NCBI RefSeq assembly: GCF_041052385.1
Contig: NZ_CP163439.1
Location: forward strand, 1,550,001-1,614,000
Direction of reading: 5' to 3'
Length of the DNA: 64,000 bases
DNA from: Streptomyces sp. R28
GTDB lineage: Bacteria > Actinomycetota > Actinomycetes > Streptomycetales > Streptomycetaceae
Under the pieces are notes generated by a model. That model saw nothing but the letters and a program-made list of their open reading frames with translations. It searched no databases and was not told the origin of the DNA. The translations under genes were made by a program, and so were the position numbers. How positions within the stretch are numbered: the stretch's first letter is position 1; every line of letters begins with the position of its first letter. Positions 37,043 through 45,839 of the stretch are shown piece by piece.

Positions 37043-37074
37043 CCCTGCAGCCCTGCAGCCCTGCAGCCCTGCAG
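37043..37074. repeat. Octamer tandem repeat CCCTGCAG x4
   Basis: Four exact copies of CCCTGCAG with degenerate flanking partial units. Each junction contains CTGCAG. Copy number is likely variable. Confidence 0.85.
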
Positions 37075-37243
37075 CCCTCATCCAGCGTCAGCCCGTACGC
37101 CTGACGCAAACGTCTGCGCTCCGTCACCGTCGGCGTCAGCGGCAGCGGGACAGGGGCGCCGACCAGCGCACTGATCGAACATCTCCGACATGCAGGACAG
37201 GCATCCCTTGCCTCCGTCGCGTCGGCGCCGTACTCTCACGGTC

Positions 37244-37263
37244 CGTACCGACCGGACGGTACG
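37244..37263. promoter_or_regulatory. TetR-type palindrome upstream of the reductase gene
   Basis: CGTACCG (37244-37250) and CGGTACG (37257-37263) are exact inverted repeats around a six-base centre, 90 bases before the reductase start. The size fits a TetR dimer site, but no TetR gene is in the window. Confidence 0.5.
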
Positions 37264-37352
37264 TCCCGCAGGTGAGCCGGTACCCGCCGACGGGACGCCT
37301 GCCGACCGTGCCCGCCGCCGATCCAACGCGACCGTCTGAGGAGCCGCCGGAG

Positions 37353-38360
37353 ATGAGCAGAATCAACCACCAGGTGCGCCTGGCCGCCCGCCCCGTGGGA
37401 GAGCCTCGGCCCACCGACTGGGAGCACGTTCAGGAACCGGTCGGGGAGCCGGGAGACGGGGAGTTCCTGGTGCAGGTGCTCTGCCTGTCGATCGACCCGG
37501 CGATGCGCGGCTGGATGAACGCGGGCCGGTCCTACATCCGCCCGGTGGAGATCGGTGAGGTCATGCGCGCCGGGGCGGTGGGACGGGTGGTCGCCTCACG
37601 GCACTCCGGTTTCGCGGTCGGCGACCATGTGTCGGGGTCCTTCGGCGTGCAGGAGTACTGCCTGTCGGACGGGCGCGAGGTGACCAAGGTCGACCCGGCG
37701 GCGGCCCCCCTGCCGACGTATCTCGGCACGCTCGGCATGTCAGGCCTGACGGCCTACTTCGGTCTGATCGACATCGGGCGTCCCGAGCCGGGCCAGACGG
37801 TCGTGGTCTCCGGTGCGGCGGGGGCGGTCGGCAGCGTCGTCGGTCAGATCGCCAAGATCCTGGGCTGCCGGGTCATCGGGATCGCCGGCGGTGAGGCCAA
37901 GTGCCGGCTGGTGGTCGACGAGTTCGGGTTCGACGCCGCGATCGACTACCAGAGCGAGGACATTCGCAAGGCGCTGCGCGAGCACGCGCCCGACGGCGTG
38001 GACGTGTACTTCGACAACGTCGGCGGCGATGTCCTGGACGCAGTGCTGCTGCGGCTGGCGCGCGGTGCCCGCATCGTCGTCTGCGGCGCGATCTCCCAGT
38101 ACAACAGCACCAAGCCGCAGGGCCCCGCCAACTACCTGTCGCTGCTGGTCAACCGGGCCACCATGACGGGCATGGTGGTCTTCGACTACGCCGACCGGTA
38201 CGCCGAGGGCATCGCTCAGCTGGCCGCGTGGCGGGCGGAGGGCCGGCTGACGTCCCTCGAGGATGTCGTGTCCGGCGACGTCGCGGCGTTCCCCGACACC
38301 CTCCTGCGACTGTTCCGCGGTGAGAACCACGGCAAGCTCGTGCTGAAGATCGCGGACTGA
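37353..38360 (+). CDS. NADP-dependent MDR-family oxidoreductase (CurA/prostaglandin-reductase type)
   Basis: 335-residue zinc-free medium-chain reductase. The start MSRINHQVRLAARPVGEP, the motif LSIDPAMRGWM and the nucleotide loop VSGAAGAVGSVVGQIAK (about residues 152-168) mark the family of alkenal/one and curcumin reductases, which reduce alpha,beta-unsaturated ketones with NADPH. ATG 37353 has GAGGAG upstream. A zinc alcohol dehydrogenase follows after 26 bases on the same strand, so the pair could take an enone to an alcohol or the reverse. It converges with the CoA-pathway cluster and may process its ketone products; that link is inference. Confidence 0.87.
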   Translation: MSRINHQVRLAARPVGEPRPTDWEHVQEPVGEPGDGEFLVQVLCLSIDPAMRGWMNAGRSYIRPVEIGEVMRAGAVGRVVASRHSGFAVGDHVSGSFGVQEYCLSDGREVTKVDPAAAPLPTYLGTLGMSGLTAYFGLIDIGRPEPGQTVVVSGAAGAVGSVVGQIAKILGCRVIGIAGGEAKCRLVVDEFGFDAAIDYQSEDIRKALREHAPDGVDVYFDNVGGDVLDAVLLRLARGARIVVCGAISQYNSTKPQGPANYLSLLVNRATMTGMVVFDYADRYAEGIAQLAAWRAEGRLTSLEDVVSGDVAAFPDTLLRLFRGENHGKLVLKIAD

Positions 38361-38386
38361 GCGGGTAGAGGGGAGGGAGAAATCCG

Positions 38387-39439
38387 ATGAAAGCACTGAC
38401 CTATCACGGCCGTCACGACATCCGCTACGGCGATGTCCCCGACCCGGCCGTCACCAGCCCCACCGACGCGGTCGTCCAGGTGACCACGGCCGGCATCTGC
38501 GGCAGCGACCTGCACATCTACGGCGGCAACCCGTTCAGCCCGGAACTGGGCTACACCCCGGGACACGAGTGCGTCGGCGTGGTCGTCGAAACCGGCGACC
38601 AGGTCACCCGCTTCAAGCCCGGCGACCGGGTCCTGGTGCCCGCCTCGGTCGGCTGCAACCGGTGCCGGTCGTGCGCGGCCGGGTTCACCGCCCGGTGCGA
38701 GAACGCCAAGTCCAGCACCGAGCTGTGCTACGGCGTGAGCCCACAGGTCCCCGGCAGCCAGGCGCAGGCCCTCGCGGTGCCTTGTGCCGACGTCAATCTG
38801 GTGCGTCTGCCCGAGGGCATCTCCGACGAGGCCGCTGTCGTCCTGACGGACAACGCCCCCACGGCCTGGTACGGCTGCCGCCGCGCCCGCATCCAGCCAG
38901 GCGAGACCGTCCTGGTCATCGGCCTCGGCCCCGTCGGCCTGATGGCCGCCCAGTCCGCCTTCGCGATGGGCGCCGCGCGGGTGCTCGGCGCGGACCTGGT
39001 CGCGGAGCGCCGTGCCTTCGCCGCCACCCTGGGGGTCGAGCCGGTCGAGGGCGAGGACGCCAAGGCCGCCGTACGGGAGATGACCGGCGGTCGCGGGCCG
39101 GACGCGGTGGTGGAGGCCGTGGGCTCGGACGCCACCATCGAGCTGGCCGTCAAGGCGGTCCGGCCGGCCGGCCGGGTCAGCGTCATCGGAGTGAGTCAGA
39201 GCAAGGCGTTCCCCTTCCATATGGGGCTGGCGCAGATCAAGGAACTCGAGTTCGCCATCGGGCTCTGCTCGATCCACTACGAACTCCCTCCCCTGATCGC
39301 CCTCGCCCAGGCAGGCCGGATCAAGCCGGAGGTCGTGGTGTCCCACCGCTTCCCGCTCTCCCAGGGCCCGGCGGCGTACGAGCTGTTCGCCGGCCGCTCC
39401 GACGGTGTCCGCAAGATCCTTCTCGATCCCACCGGCTGA
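38387..39439 (+). CDS. Zinc-dependent alcohol dehydrogenase
   Basis: 350-residue MDR alcohol/polyol dehydrogenase. Catalytic zinc ligands are in GICGSDLH and GHECVG; the structural zinc loop has CNRCRSCAAGFTARC; the NAD loop is VIGLGPVGLMAAQ (about residues 178-190). The length fits secondary-alcohol or polyol dehydrogenases. A GGAGGGAGA ribosome site precedes ATG 38387. It is the second gene of a pair with the MDR reductase. Oxidation of a secondary alcohol to a ketone near a decarboxylase-containing cluster suggests methyl-ketone/alcohol chemistry, but the substrate is unknown. Confidence 0.9.
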   Translation: MKALTYHGRHDIRYGDVPDPAVTSPTDAVVQVTTAGICGSDLHIYGGNPFSPELGYTPGHECVGVVVETGDQVTRFKPGDRVLVPASVGCNRCRSCAAGFTARCENAKSSTELCYGVSPQVPGSQAQALAVPCADVNLVRLPEGISDEAAVVLTDNAPTAWYGCRRARIQPGETVLVIGLGPVGLMAAQSAFAMGAARVLGADLVAERRAFAATLGVEPVEGEDAKAAVREMTGGRGPDAVVEAVGSDATIELAVKAVRPAGRVSVIGVSQSKAFPFHMGLAQIKELEFAIGLCSIHYELPPLIALAQAGRIKPEVVVSHRFPLSQGPAAYELFAGRSDGVRKILLDPTG

Positions 39440-39483
39440 CCCGCCCTCGTCTGTCCGACGTCGCCTCCGGCAACCGCGCCTCG

Positions 39484-40760
39484 TCACCGTGGCTGGCGGC
39501 GCAGGACCTTCGCCCCGTGCCAGTGGCAGACGGTGAGGGCGAAGTGGAGGTCGAAGGCGTCGGCGTCCAGGTTGAGGTGGTAGTGGTCGACGGCCCGCTG
39601 GACGCGGTAGTGGACGGTGTTGCGGTGGACCATCAGCTCCTCCGCGGTGGCGGCGTAGCTGCGGTTGGTGGCGAGGAAGAGGCGGAGCGTCTCGCGCAGG
39701 AGTTCACAGCGGGGGTCGTCCACGGCGAGGTCGCCGAGGGTGTCGGAGACGAAGTCGGCCAGTTCGCGGGGTTCGTCGACCAGGAGGGCGACAGGGGCGA
39801 CACGGGCGAAGGCGACCACGCGAGGGGCGCCGGGCCCCGCGGACAGGGCGAGGGCCTTGGTGCGGGCGGCGGCGCGCGTACTGCGGCGGAAGCCGTCGAG
39901 TCCCGGGCGGACGATGCCGAGGGCGGCCCGCACCGGAAGCGCGGCCTCGGCCAGTTCGGCGGCGATCGTGTCGGGGTCCACGTGGCAGTCGGGCCTGACG
40001 GCAAGCCAGATCCGGGCGTGGGCCTCGTCGGTGTGCACGAGCAGGGGGCGGCCCTGGGCGCGCAGCACAGTGTGCAGCAGGGAGGCCAGCCGGTCGAAGA
40101 CGGCGACGGTATCGGTGGCCGTGCCGCCTCGCTGCCGTGGCGCCAGCACTCGATGGCCAGGTGGCTGCCGGACAACGGGTGGTCGAGGGCTGTCTCGGCC
40201 TGTCGTAGGTCGACCCGTGGGTTGTCGAGGAGCTGGCCCACCCAGTACTGGCGCAGCACACCTCGGGTGTCCACCCACCGTTCGCGTTCTTCCTCGTAGG
40301 CGCGGCCGATCTGGTCGCAGACCCGGTCCAGGTAGGCGGAGGTGACCTGGACGAGGGCGATGATGGTGCCGGCCGGGTCCGGCAGCCCGAGTCGGACCGC
40401 CTCCCCGAGGACGAGGTCCAGGCTCTGCGCATGGCCCAGGCGGTAGGCGCGCAGCAAGGCCGAGAGCGGCACGTCGCGTTGGGCGAGCCGGCGGGCGTAG
40501 GAGATGGCCGAGGCGGGTGCGTCCACGGTCAGCGGGTCGATACGGTTGATGATCACGTGCAGGGCGGTGACGATGTTCTCGGTGATGCTGGCTTCCAGGA
40601 GTCCGTGCAGCGGTTCGTCGTGTTCCAGCTGGGATATCTCCGCCTCGGTGGTGGCGACCATTTTGGCGATGAACTCGTCCCGGTTGGCCTGCACGACCTG
40701 GGCCGCGAGGACGACCGGATCGGGTGCCTCGCCTGCCGACTGTTGCGTGGGGCCGTTCAC
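39484..40760 (-). pseudogene. PucR family regulator, frameshifted
   Basis: A PucR/CdaR-type regulator broken once. GTG 40760 overlaps the FAD-oxidoreductase stop (GTGA at 40757-40760). The N-terminal half (VVQANRDEFIAKMVATTEAE, YLDRVCDQIGRAYEEERERW) runs to LAIECWRHGSEAA. The remainder (TDTVAVFDRLASLLHTVLRA and the C-terminal HTH in ATNRSYAATAEELMVHRNTV) is in another frame. One missing base at about 40122-40126 explains it. If intact it would be about 424 residues. PucR regulators commonly activate nearby catabolic genes. A sequencing indel is possible, since both halves look well conserved. Confidence 0.8.
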
Positions 40761-42172
40761 CGGGCCAGGTACCGCAGCGCGGAACGGGCGGCATTCGCAC
40801 CGCACATGCCGTGCACGCCGGCGCCGGGCGGGGTGGCCGCCGAGCACAGGTAGACGCCCGGGATGCCGGTGCTGTAGGGGTCGGCGGCCAGGCGGGGGCG
40901 CAGCGTGACCTGCCGTGCGGTGTTGGCGCCGGCGACGATGTCACCTCCGATGAAGTTCGCGTTGTAGCTGGCCAGTTCGGTCGTCGAGCGCACCGCAAGG
41001 CCCACGATCCGCTCCCTGAGGCCCGGCGCGAACCGCTCGATCTGGCGCAGCACCGCCTCGGTGGCGTCGCCGGGGTGACCGTGCGGGACGTGCGCGTATG
41101 CCCAGACCGGGTGGACGTCGTCGCGGGAGCGGCCGGGGTCGGCCAGGTACTGCTGGCCGACCAGGACGAACGGGCGCTCGGGCATCCGCCCACCGGCGGT
41201 CTGCGCCTCCGTGCGGACGACCTCTTCCATGGTGCCGCCCAGGTGCACGGTGCCGGCGCGGCGGCATGCCTCATGGGTCCAGGGGATGCCGTCCTGGACG
41301 GCGAGGTCCACCTTGAACGCCGCCGGGCCGTGCCGCCAGCCCTGGTAGGCCCGGCGCACCCGGCCGGGCAGCCGGTCGCCGCAGATGCGGGCCGCCGCGC
41401 CGGGCGCGGTGTCGAGCATGACGATCCGGGCGGGGGCGAGTTGGGCCAGGGAGTCCACCTGTACGCCCGTTTCGATGGTGCCGCCGAGCTGGGCGAGGAG
41501 TGCGGCCAGCGCGTCGGTGATGGTCCGCGATCCGCCGCGGGCGACCGGCCAGCCGAAGCGGTGGGCGGCGCCGATGAGCATCAGCCCGACCGCGGAACTG
41601 GCCGGCCCTGTCAGTGGATACATCAGATGCGCCGCCGCTCCCGCGAACAGTGCCCTGGCCTCCTCGGTGCGCCAGCGCCGGGCCAGGGCCGTGGCCGGCT
41701 GCAGCGCCCTCAGTCCGAAGCGGGCCAGTGCCACCGGGTGGGCGGGCAGATGAGGAACCGGGCGCAGCACATCCTCGATCAGCGCGTCGAAGTCGGCGGC
41801 CAGCGGGGCGAACAGCCGCTGCCAGGCCGGGCCGTCCGCGCCGAGTCCGCGCACGGTCGCCTCCATGGAGCGGACCAGCACCCCGGCCCGCCCGCCGTCC
41901 AGCGGGTGTGCCAGATCGACCTCGGGCCACGCCCACTCGACGCCGTACCGTTCCAGGCCGAGGGTCCGCAGGAACGGCGAGCCGACGCCCAGCGGGTGGA
42001 CCGCGGAGCAGTGGTCGTGCAGCAGTCCGGGCAGAGTCAGCTCGCTGGTGCGGGTGCCTCCGCCGATCTCGTCGGCGGCCTCCAGGACGGTCACCTTCAG
42101 GCCTCGCTGGGCCAGGGCGACGGCGGCGGGCAGCCCGTTCGGGCCGGCCCCCACCACGATCGCGTCACTCAT
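40757..42172 (-). CDS. FAD-dependent oxidoreductase, phytoene-desaturase-like
   Basis: 471-residue NAD(P)/FAD-binding amine-oxidase-fold protein. The N-terminal dinucleotide motif VVGAGPNGLPAAVALAQRG is followed by VLEAADEIGGGTRTSEL, and the C-terminal FAD segment GVYLCSAATPPGAGVHGMCG is typical of phytoene-desaturase-like proteins. It starts eight bases inside the DUF3556 gene (ATGAGTGA overlap) and its stop overlaps the PucR start, so all three are co-translated. A conserved FAD protein with a DUF3556 membrane protein suggests membrane-linked oxidation or desaturation of a hydrophobic substrate; the substrate is unknown. Confidence 0.88.
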   Translation of the reverse strand: MSDAIVVGAGPNGLPAAVALAQRGLKVTVLEAADEIGGGTRTSELTLPGLLHDHCSAVHPLGVGSPFLRTLGLERYGVEWAWPEVDLAHPLDGGRAGVLVRSMEATVRGLGADGPAWQRLFAPLAADFDALIEDVLRPVPHLPAHPVALARFGLRALQPATALARRWRTEEARALFAGAAAHLMYPLTGPASSAVGLMLIGAAHRFGWPVARGGSRTITDALAALLAQLGGTIETGVQVDSLAQLAPARIVMLDTAPGAAARICGDRLPGRVRRAYQGWRHGPAAFKVDLAVQDGIPWTHEACRRAGTVHLGGTMEEVVRTEAQTAGGRMPERPFVLVGQQYLADPGRSRDDVHPVWAYAHVPHGHPGDATEAVLRQIERFAPGLRERIVGLAVRSTTELASYNANFIGGDIVAGANTARQVTLRPRLAADPYSTGIPGVYLCSAATPPGAGVHGMCGANAARSALRYLAR

Positions 42173-43907
42173 GCGCGGCCGCCACCTCGGTCGCCGGTCG
42201 CGGTGCCCGGGCGGGTTCGACGGGGATCGCGGGTGTCTCGTCGTCGAGCCAGGGCTGGCGGGTCACCATCTCCCGTACGTTCACGTAGCCCTCCTCGATC
42301 AGACCGGTCGCCGCGTCCACGATGCGGTAGTGCTGGCGCCCGCGGTGCGTCGGCTGGGACTCGAGCAGGACGACGCGCAGGTCGCCCGGCGCGAAGCCGC
42401 ACCTCTGCTGTACGGCGGCCATCAGCTGCTCGTTGTGCAGATGGCCGTCGCCGAAGTTCCAGCCGAGGACCGCTCCCGCCACCATCTCGCCCTCCCGCAC
42501 ATCGTAGGACTCCACGTCGTCCACGGCCCGTGGCAACAGCCCGATCAGTGCCCGGCCGTGGCTGTGCATCGCACGCCAGGCCAGCCCCTGGTGCAGCACG
42601 AGGTCGGCGGCCTCGGTGCCGTACAGGCGGGTGAGCTGGTCGACGGGCAGAGCGGACGCTTTGACGATGTACTCGTTGAGCCGGTGCTCGGTGCCCTTGC
42701 GGAAGCACCACAGGCTGGTGGCCCAGTTGCCGGCGTAGTAGCGCATCGAGGGCAGGAACGACACCAGGTCGGGGCGGACGTGGCCGAGCACGGGGACCAC
42801 CACCAGGCTCACTACCAGCACCGCGGCCAGCAGCGGGGAGTGCAGGGCGAAGGCGCCGACAGCGGCCTCGTGGCCGAAGAGGACGAGCGCGGAGTAGATG
42901 AAGAAGACGTTCCACTCCAGCGGCACGCCCATCGGGAAGGTCGACATGATGTGCAGATGGAAGACGATCATCACGGTCAGGGCGATCGTGGTGACGGTCC
43001 CGCCGTGGGACAGCACCAGGACCAGGGGCACCACGTACTCGATGACCGTGCCGCCGTGCGCGGCCGCGGCGGCGAGAGCGGACGGCCTGAGATCGTCGGG
43101 GTAGTTGCGGTACAGGCGGCGCTTGAACCAGGCCGGGCGCAGCGGGCTGTTGCTGATCATCACCGCCACCACGAACGGGAAGTGGCGGTTGAGCTTGGAG
43201 GACGCCGCGCCCCACCACAGGGCGAGCATGACCAGTTTCAGCGCGGCGGTCTGGTCGGTCACCGGGAAGAGGAAGATCAGCAGCGTCAGCCCGTAGTGCT
43301 CGGCGCGGGCGGCGAGGAACACGGTCTTGTCACGCAGCCCGAGCAGGGCGAGCAGCACCGCGAGCACGGCCACGCGCCACGGAGCCGGCACGCCGCCCGC
43401 GCCCGCATCGCCGGGGGAGCACAGCAGCCACACCGCCGCTCCCAACAGCGCGGCGTACAGAGTCACATCCGCGGCCGTACGCCGCGTCCCGGAGGTGAAC
43501 GGGATCCTGCCCGGCCACGGAGGCAGCCGTACGGTGCCCGGGCGCAGCCAGTGCAGGAAGGCGCCGACCGGCGGCAGGAAGTGTGAGCTGAGCGGACCCG
43601 AGCCGCAGCCGAAGCCCAGGACTTCGTACAACAGCGTCCAGACGACGAGTTTCTGATAGACGATCGGCTCCGCCCACCAGGAACCGAAGTCCGTGATGCC
43701 GCCGACGCCGGGGGTCGCGGAGACGACCGCGATGCCGCCGAGGGCGTATGCGGTGATCTTCACCAGGTACAGCAGGTGCACGATGCCGGGGGTGCCGAAG
43801 CCGTGCAGGGCCCAGTGCTGGGCCAGCGGCCTGATGCGTTGGTGGTAGGGGCGGGTGCGCCACTGCTGTACGTCGATGTCCGCCGTGTTCGGTGCGAGGA
43901 ACCCCAT
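42165..43907 (-). CDS. DUF3556 multi-pass membrane protein
   Basis: 580-residue integral membrane protein whose beginning, MGFLAPNTADIDVQQW, and blocks GFGTPGIVHLLYLVKI and ALWWGAASSKLNRHFPFVVA are characteristic of DUF3556 as found in mycobacteria and related actinobacteria. About ten hydrophobic segments occupy residues 45-380, followed by a cytoplasmic C-terminal domain of about 180 residues with SMRYYAGNWATSLWCF and HLHNEQLMAAVQQRCGF. It starts 19 bases after the acyl-CoA synthetase stop and overlaps the FAD gene. No function is established; the operon suggests a partner in oxidation or handling of a lipid-like acid at the membrane. Confidence 0.88.
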   Translation of the reverse strand: MGFLAPNTADIDVQQWRTRPYHQRIRPLAQHWALHGFGTPGIVHLLYLVKITAYALGGIAVVSATPGVGGITDFGSWWAEPIVYQKLVVWTLLYEVLGFGCGSGPLSSHFLPPVGAFLHWLRPGTVRLPPWPGRIPFTSGTRRTAADVTLYAALLGAAVWLLCSPGDAGAGGVPAPWRVAVLAVLLALLGLRDKTVFLAARAEHYGLTLLIFLFPVTDQTAALKLVMLALWWGAASSKLNRHFPFVVAVMISNSPLRPAWFKRRLYRNYPDDLRPSALAAAAAHGGTVIEYVVPLVLVLSHGGTVTTIALTVMIVFHLHIMSTFPMGVPLEWNVFFIYSALVLFGHEAAVGAFALHSPLLAAVLVVSLVVVPVLGHVRPDLVSFLPSMRYYAGNWATSLWCFRKGTEHRLNEYIVKASALPVDQLTRLYGTEAADLVLHQGLAWRAMHSHGRALIGLLPRAVDDVESYDVREGEMVAGAVLGWNFGDGHLHNEQLMAAVQQRCGFAPGDLRVVLLESQPTHRGRQHYRIVDAATGLIEEGYVNVREMVTRQPWLDDETPAIPVEPARAPRPATEVAAAHE

Positions 43908-43926
43908 GACTGCCTCCCGTTCCCGC

Positions 43927-45395
43927 TCAGCCGGCCGTGGTGAAGGCGGTGGTGACGTCGGCGGTCCTGGCCCGCAGTGCGGGCTTGTCCGTCTTGCCGA
44001 CGGGATTCCTCGGCAGCCGGTCGACGAGGGTGATCCCGGTGGGCACCTTGAACCTGGCCAGCCGGGTCCGGCAGTGTTCCAGCAGGTCGCCCGTGTCCGC
44101 GGTCGCGCCCGTGCGCAGGGCCACGAAGGCCACCGGTACCTCGCCCAGCCGCTCGTCGGCGGCGCCCACCACGGCGGCTTCGAGGACATCGGGGTGGTCG
44201 CCGAGGACGGTCTCGATCTCCTTGGGGTAGATGTTCTCCCCACCCCGGATGATCATGTCCTTGATGCGGTCGACCAGGATCAGATAGCCGTCCTCGTCGA
44301 GACGGCCGACATCGCCCGTGTGCAGCCAGCCGTCCACCAGGGTGCGGGCGGTCTCCTCCGGGCGGCCCAGATAGCCACGCATCACGTTGGGCCCGCGCAC
44401 CACCACCTCACCGGTCGCTCCGGCCGGCATGATCCGGCCCTGCGGGTCCATCACGGCGACCTGCTGGCCGGGCAGCGGCAGTCCCACCGTGCCGGGCTTG
44501 CGCGGGCCGTCGAGCGGGTTGGTGGTGGAAGCGCACGTGCCCTCGGACAGGCCGTAGCCCTCCAGGATGGGGATGCCGTAGCGGCGCTCGAACCGCTCGA
44601 TGAGTGCCGGGGGCATCGGAGCCGCGCCGCAGGCGGCGAACCGCACCGAGGACGTGTCGGGCGAGGCTGTGTCAGGCAGTTCGGTGAGCATCGCATAGAT
44701 CGCCGGGACCGCGGAGAAGCAGGTCGGGCGGACCGTGGCGACCTGGTCGAAGAAGGTCTCGGCCCGGAACCGTCCGGCCACCGTGACCTGTCCGCCGGCC
44801 AGCAGCGGGGACAGCACGCCGACCACGATCCCGTTGACGTGGAACAGCGGCAGGATCAGCAGGCTGTGGTCGGTCTCGGACAGCCGGGCGGCGCCGATCA
44901 TCATCCCCGCCATGGCGGCGAGGTTGGCGTGGTCGAGCATCACGCCCTTGGGGCGCCCGGTGCTGCCGCTGGTGTAGATCAGCAGGGCAAGCGTGTCCGC
45001 GTCCGTCTTCGGTGCGGCCGTGTCTTCGGGCCCGGCGGCCAACTCCGCCACCGTGACCGCCCCGGCGAGCGGCGACGGCTCGGCGGTGACGACCACCATG
45101 GCATCCGCGTCGCCGAGTTGGTGGCGCACCTCGGGCTCGGTCAGCGCCGGGTTGACCGGGGTCACCACCGCGCCGAGCCGCCAGGCGGCGAACAGTACGA
45201 CGACGAAGTCCACCGTGTTGGGCAGCAGCAGCGCGACCACGTCGCCGCGTCCGACGCCCCGCGCCCGCAGGCCGCCGTAGCTTGCCGGATCCGGCGAAGG
45301 AACGCCATATTGCCGAGAGTTGACACATCGTCAGTGATGCAGGGACCGTCCGTGTCCTGCCGAGCCCGCAGGTCTGGCAGTTCCGCGATGTGCAT
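43927..45395 (-). pseudogene. Acyl-CoA synthetase (AMP-forming), frameshifted near the N-terminus
   Basis: An ANL-superfamily acid:CoA ligase of about 488 residues if repaired. ATG 45395 follows GAGGAG and gives MHIAELPDLRARQDTDGPCI through FLRRIRQATA. The expected LRARGVGRGDVVALLLPNT is in another frame, so one base is missing at about 45273-45280. The rest is complete: P-loop YTSGSTGRPKGVM, GYGLSE, GWLHTGDVGRLDEDGY and the catalytic lysine in RNPVGKTDKPA. It would activate the pathway's acid substrate. An internal GTG at 45240 could still yield a protein lacking the first 50 residues. Error versus mutation is unresolved. Confidence 0.82.
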
Positions 45396-45839
45396 GTCGG
45401 CTCCTCGAAGTGCGTCGACGGACGTCGGCCGGACGGGGTGCGCGTCCCGGGGGAAGGCGGGACGGATGTCCGGTGCGTGAGGAGAGACGGTACGAATCGG
45501 CGGTGCTCCGGGCCCATGGGCGCGGGCGACGAGGCTGAGGGCGGCACTTGTGCGCTGCGCACAGGCCGGGTTTCGGGCGGCCCCGGTACGCGCGTACGCG
45601 CGTCGGCGTCGAGGCGCTCCGCTCCGGCCGAGGCGGCACGAGCGGGGCTCCCGGGCACCGGCGGAACGTGGCCGGGCACGCACGAGCGCAACTCCGGGGC
45701 CGAAGCAGTACGAGCACCAAACCCGCCCGGCCGGGCCTACACGAGTGCGCCTCCGGCCGTGGCAGCGTGTGCACACTGGTCCGCGCCGACCCCGAGGAAC
45801 ACTGCGCTCGGAGCCGGCGCGGGGCTGTGGGAGCGGCTG
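45396..45839. other. Intergenic region inside the catabolic cluster
   Basis: 444 bases without a credible gene separate the acyl-CoA dehydrogenase stop from the acyl-CoA synthetase start, so the cluster is probably two transcripts. A perfect 15-base palindrome TGTGCGC-T-GCGCACA is at 45549-45563, and GTACGCGCGTAC at 45586-45597. These lie about 155-200 bases upstream of the synthetase start and are plausible operators. Short Arg/Pro-rich frames here look like chance. Confidence 0.5.
45549..45597. promoter_or_regulatory. Two palindromes upstream of the acyl-CoA synthetase
   Basis: TGTGCGC-T-GCGCACA (45549-45563) is a perfect odd-centred inverted repeat, and GTACGCGCGTAC (45586-45597) a perfect even one. 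Dyads of this size suit a TetR- or GntR-type dimer controlling the second half of the cluster. No protein can be named. Confidence 0.45.

Larger units (their letters stand above)
36263..37352. other. Long non-coding/decayed stretch
   Basis: About 1.1 kb with no credible gene. Frames open on both strands are low-complexity (Gly-Ser or Arg-Pro rich) and come from GC-rich simple repeats, which are listed separately. A segment around 36650-36780 minus (VRDLALSLLVQDLAYDLDTD) reads somewhat like protein and may be a remnant. The last 110 bases hold an operator-like palindrome upstream of the reductase gene. Confidence 0.5.

Noticed and set aside
36222..37127. 301-codon minus-strand frame in the decayed region
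   Set aside because: Much of it is translated simple repeat (Gly-Ser runs and repeated CRAAGL), and its end overlaps the PLD start; no domain or ribosome site.
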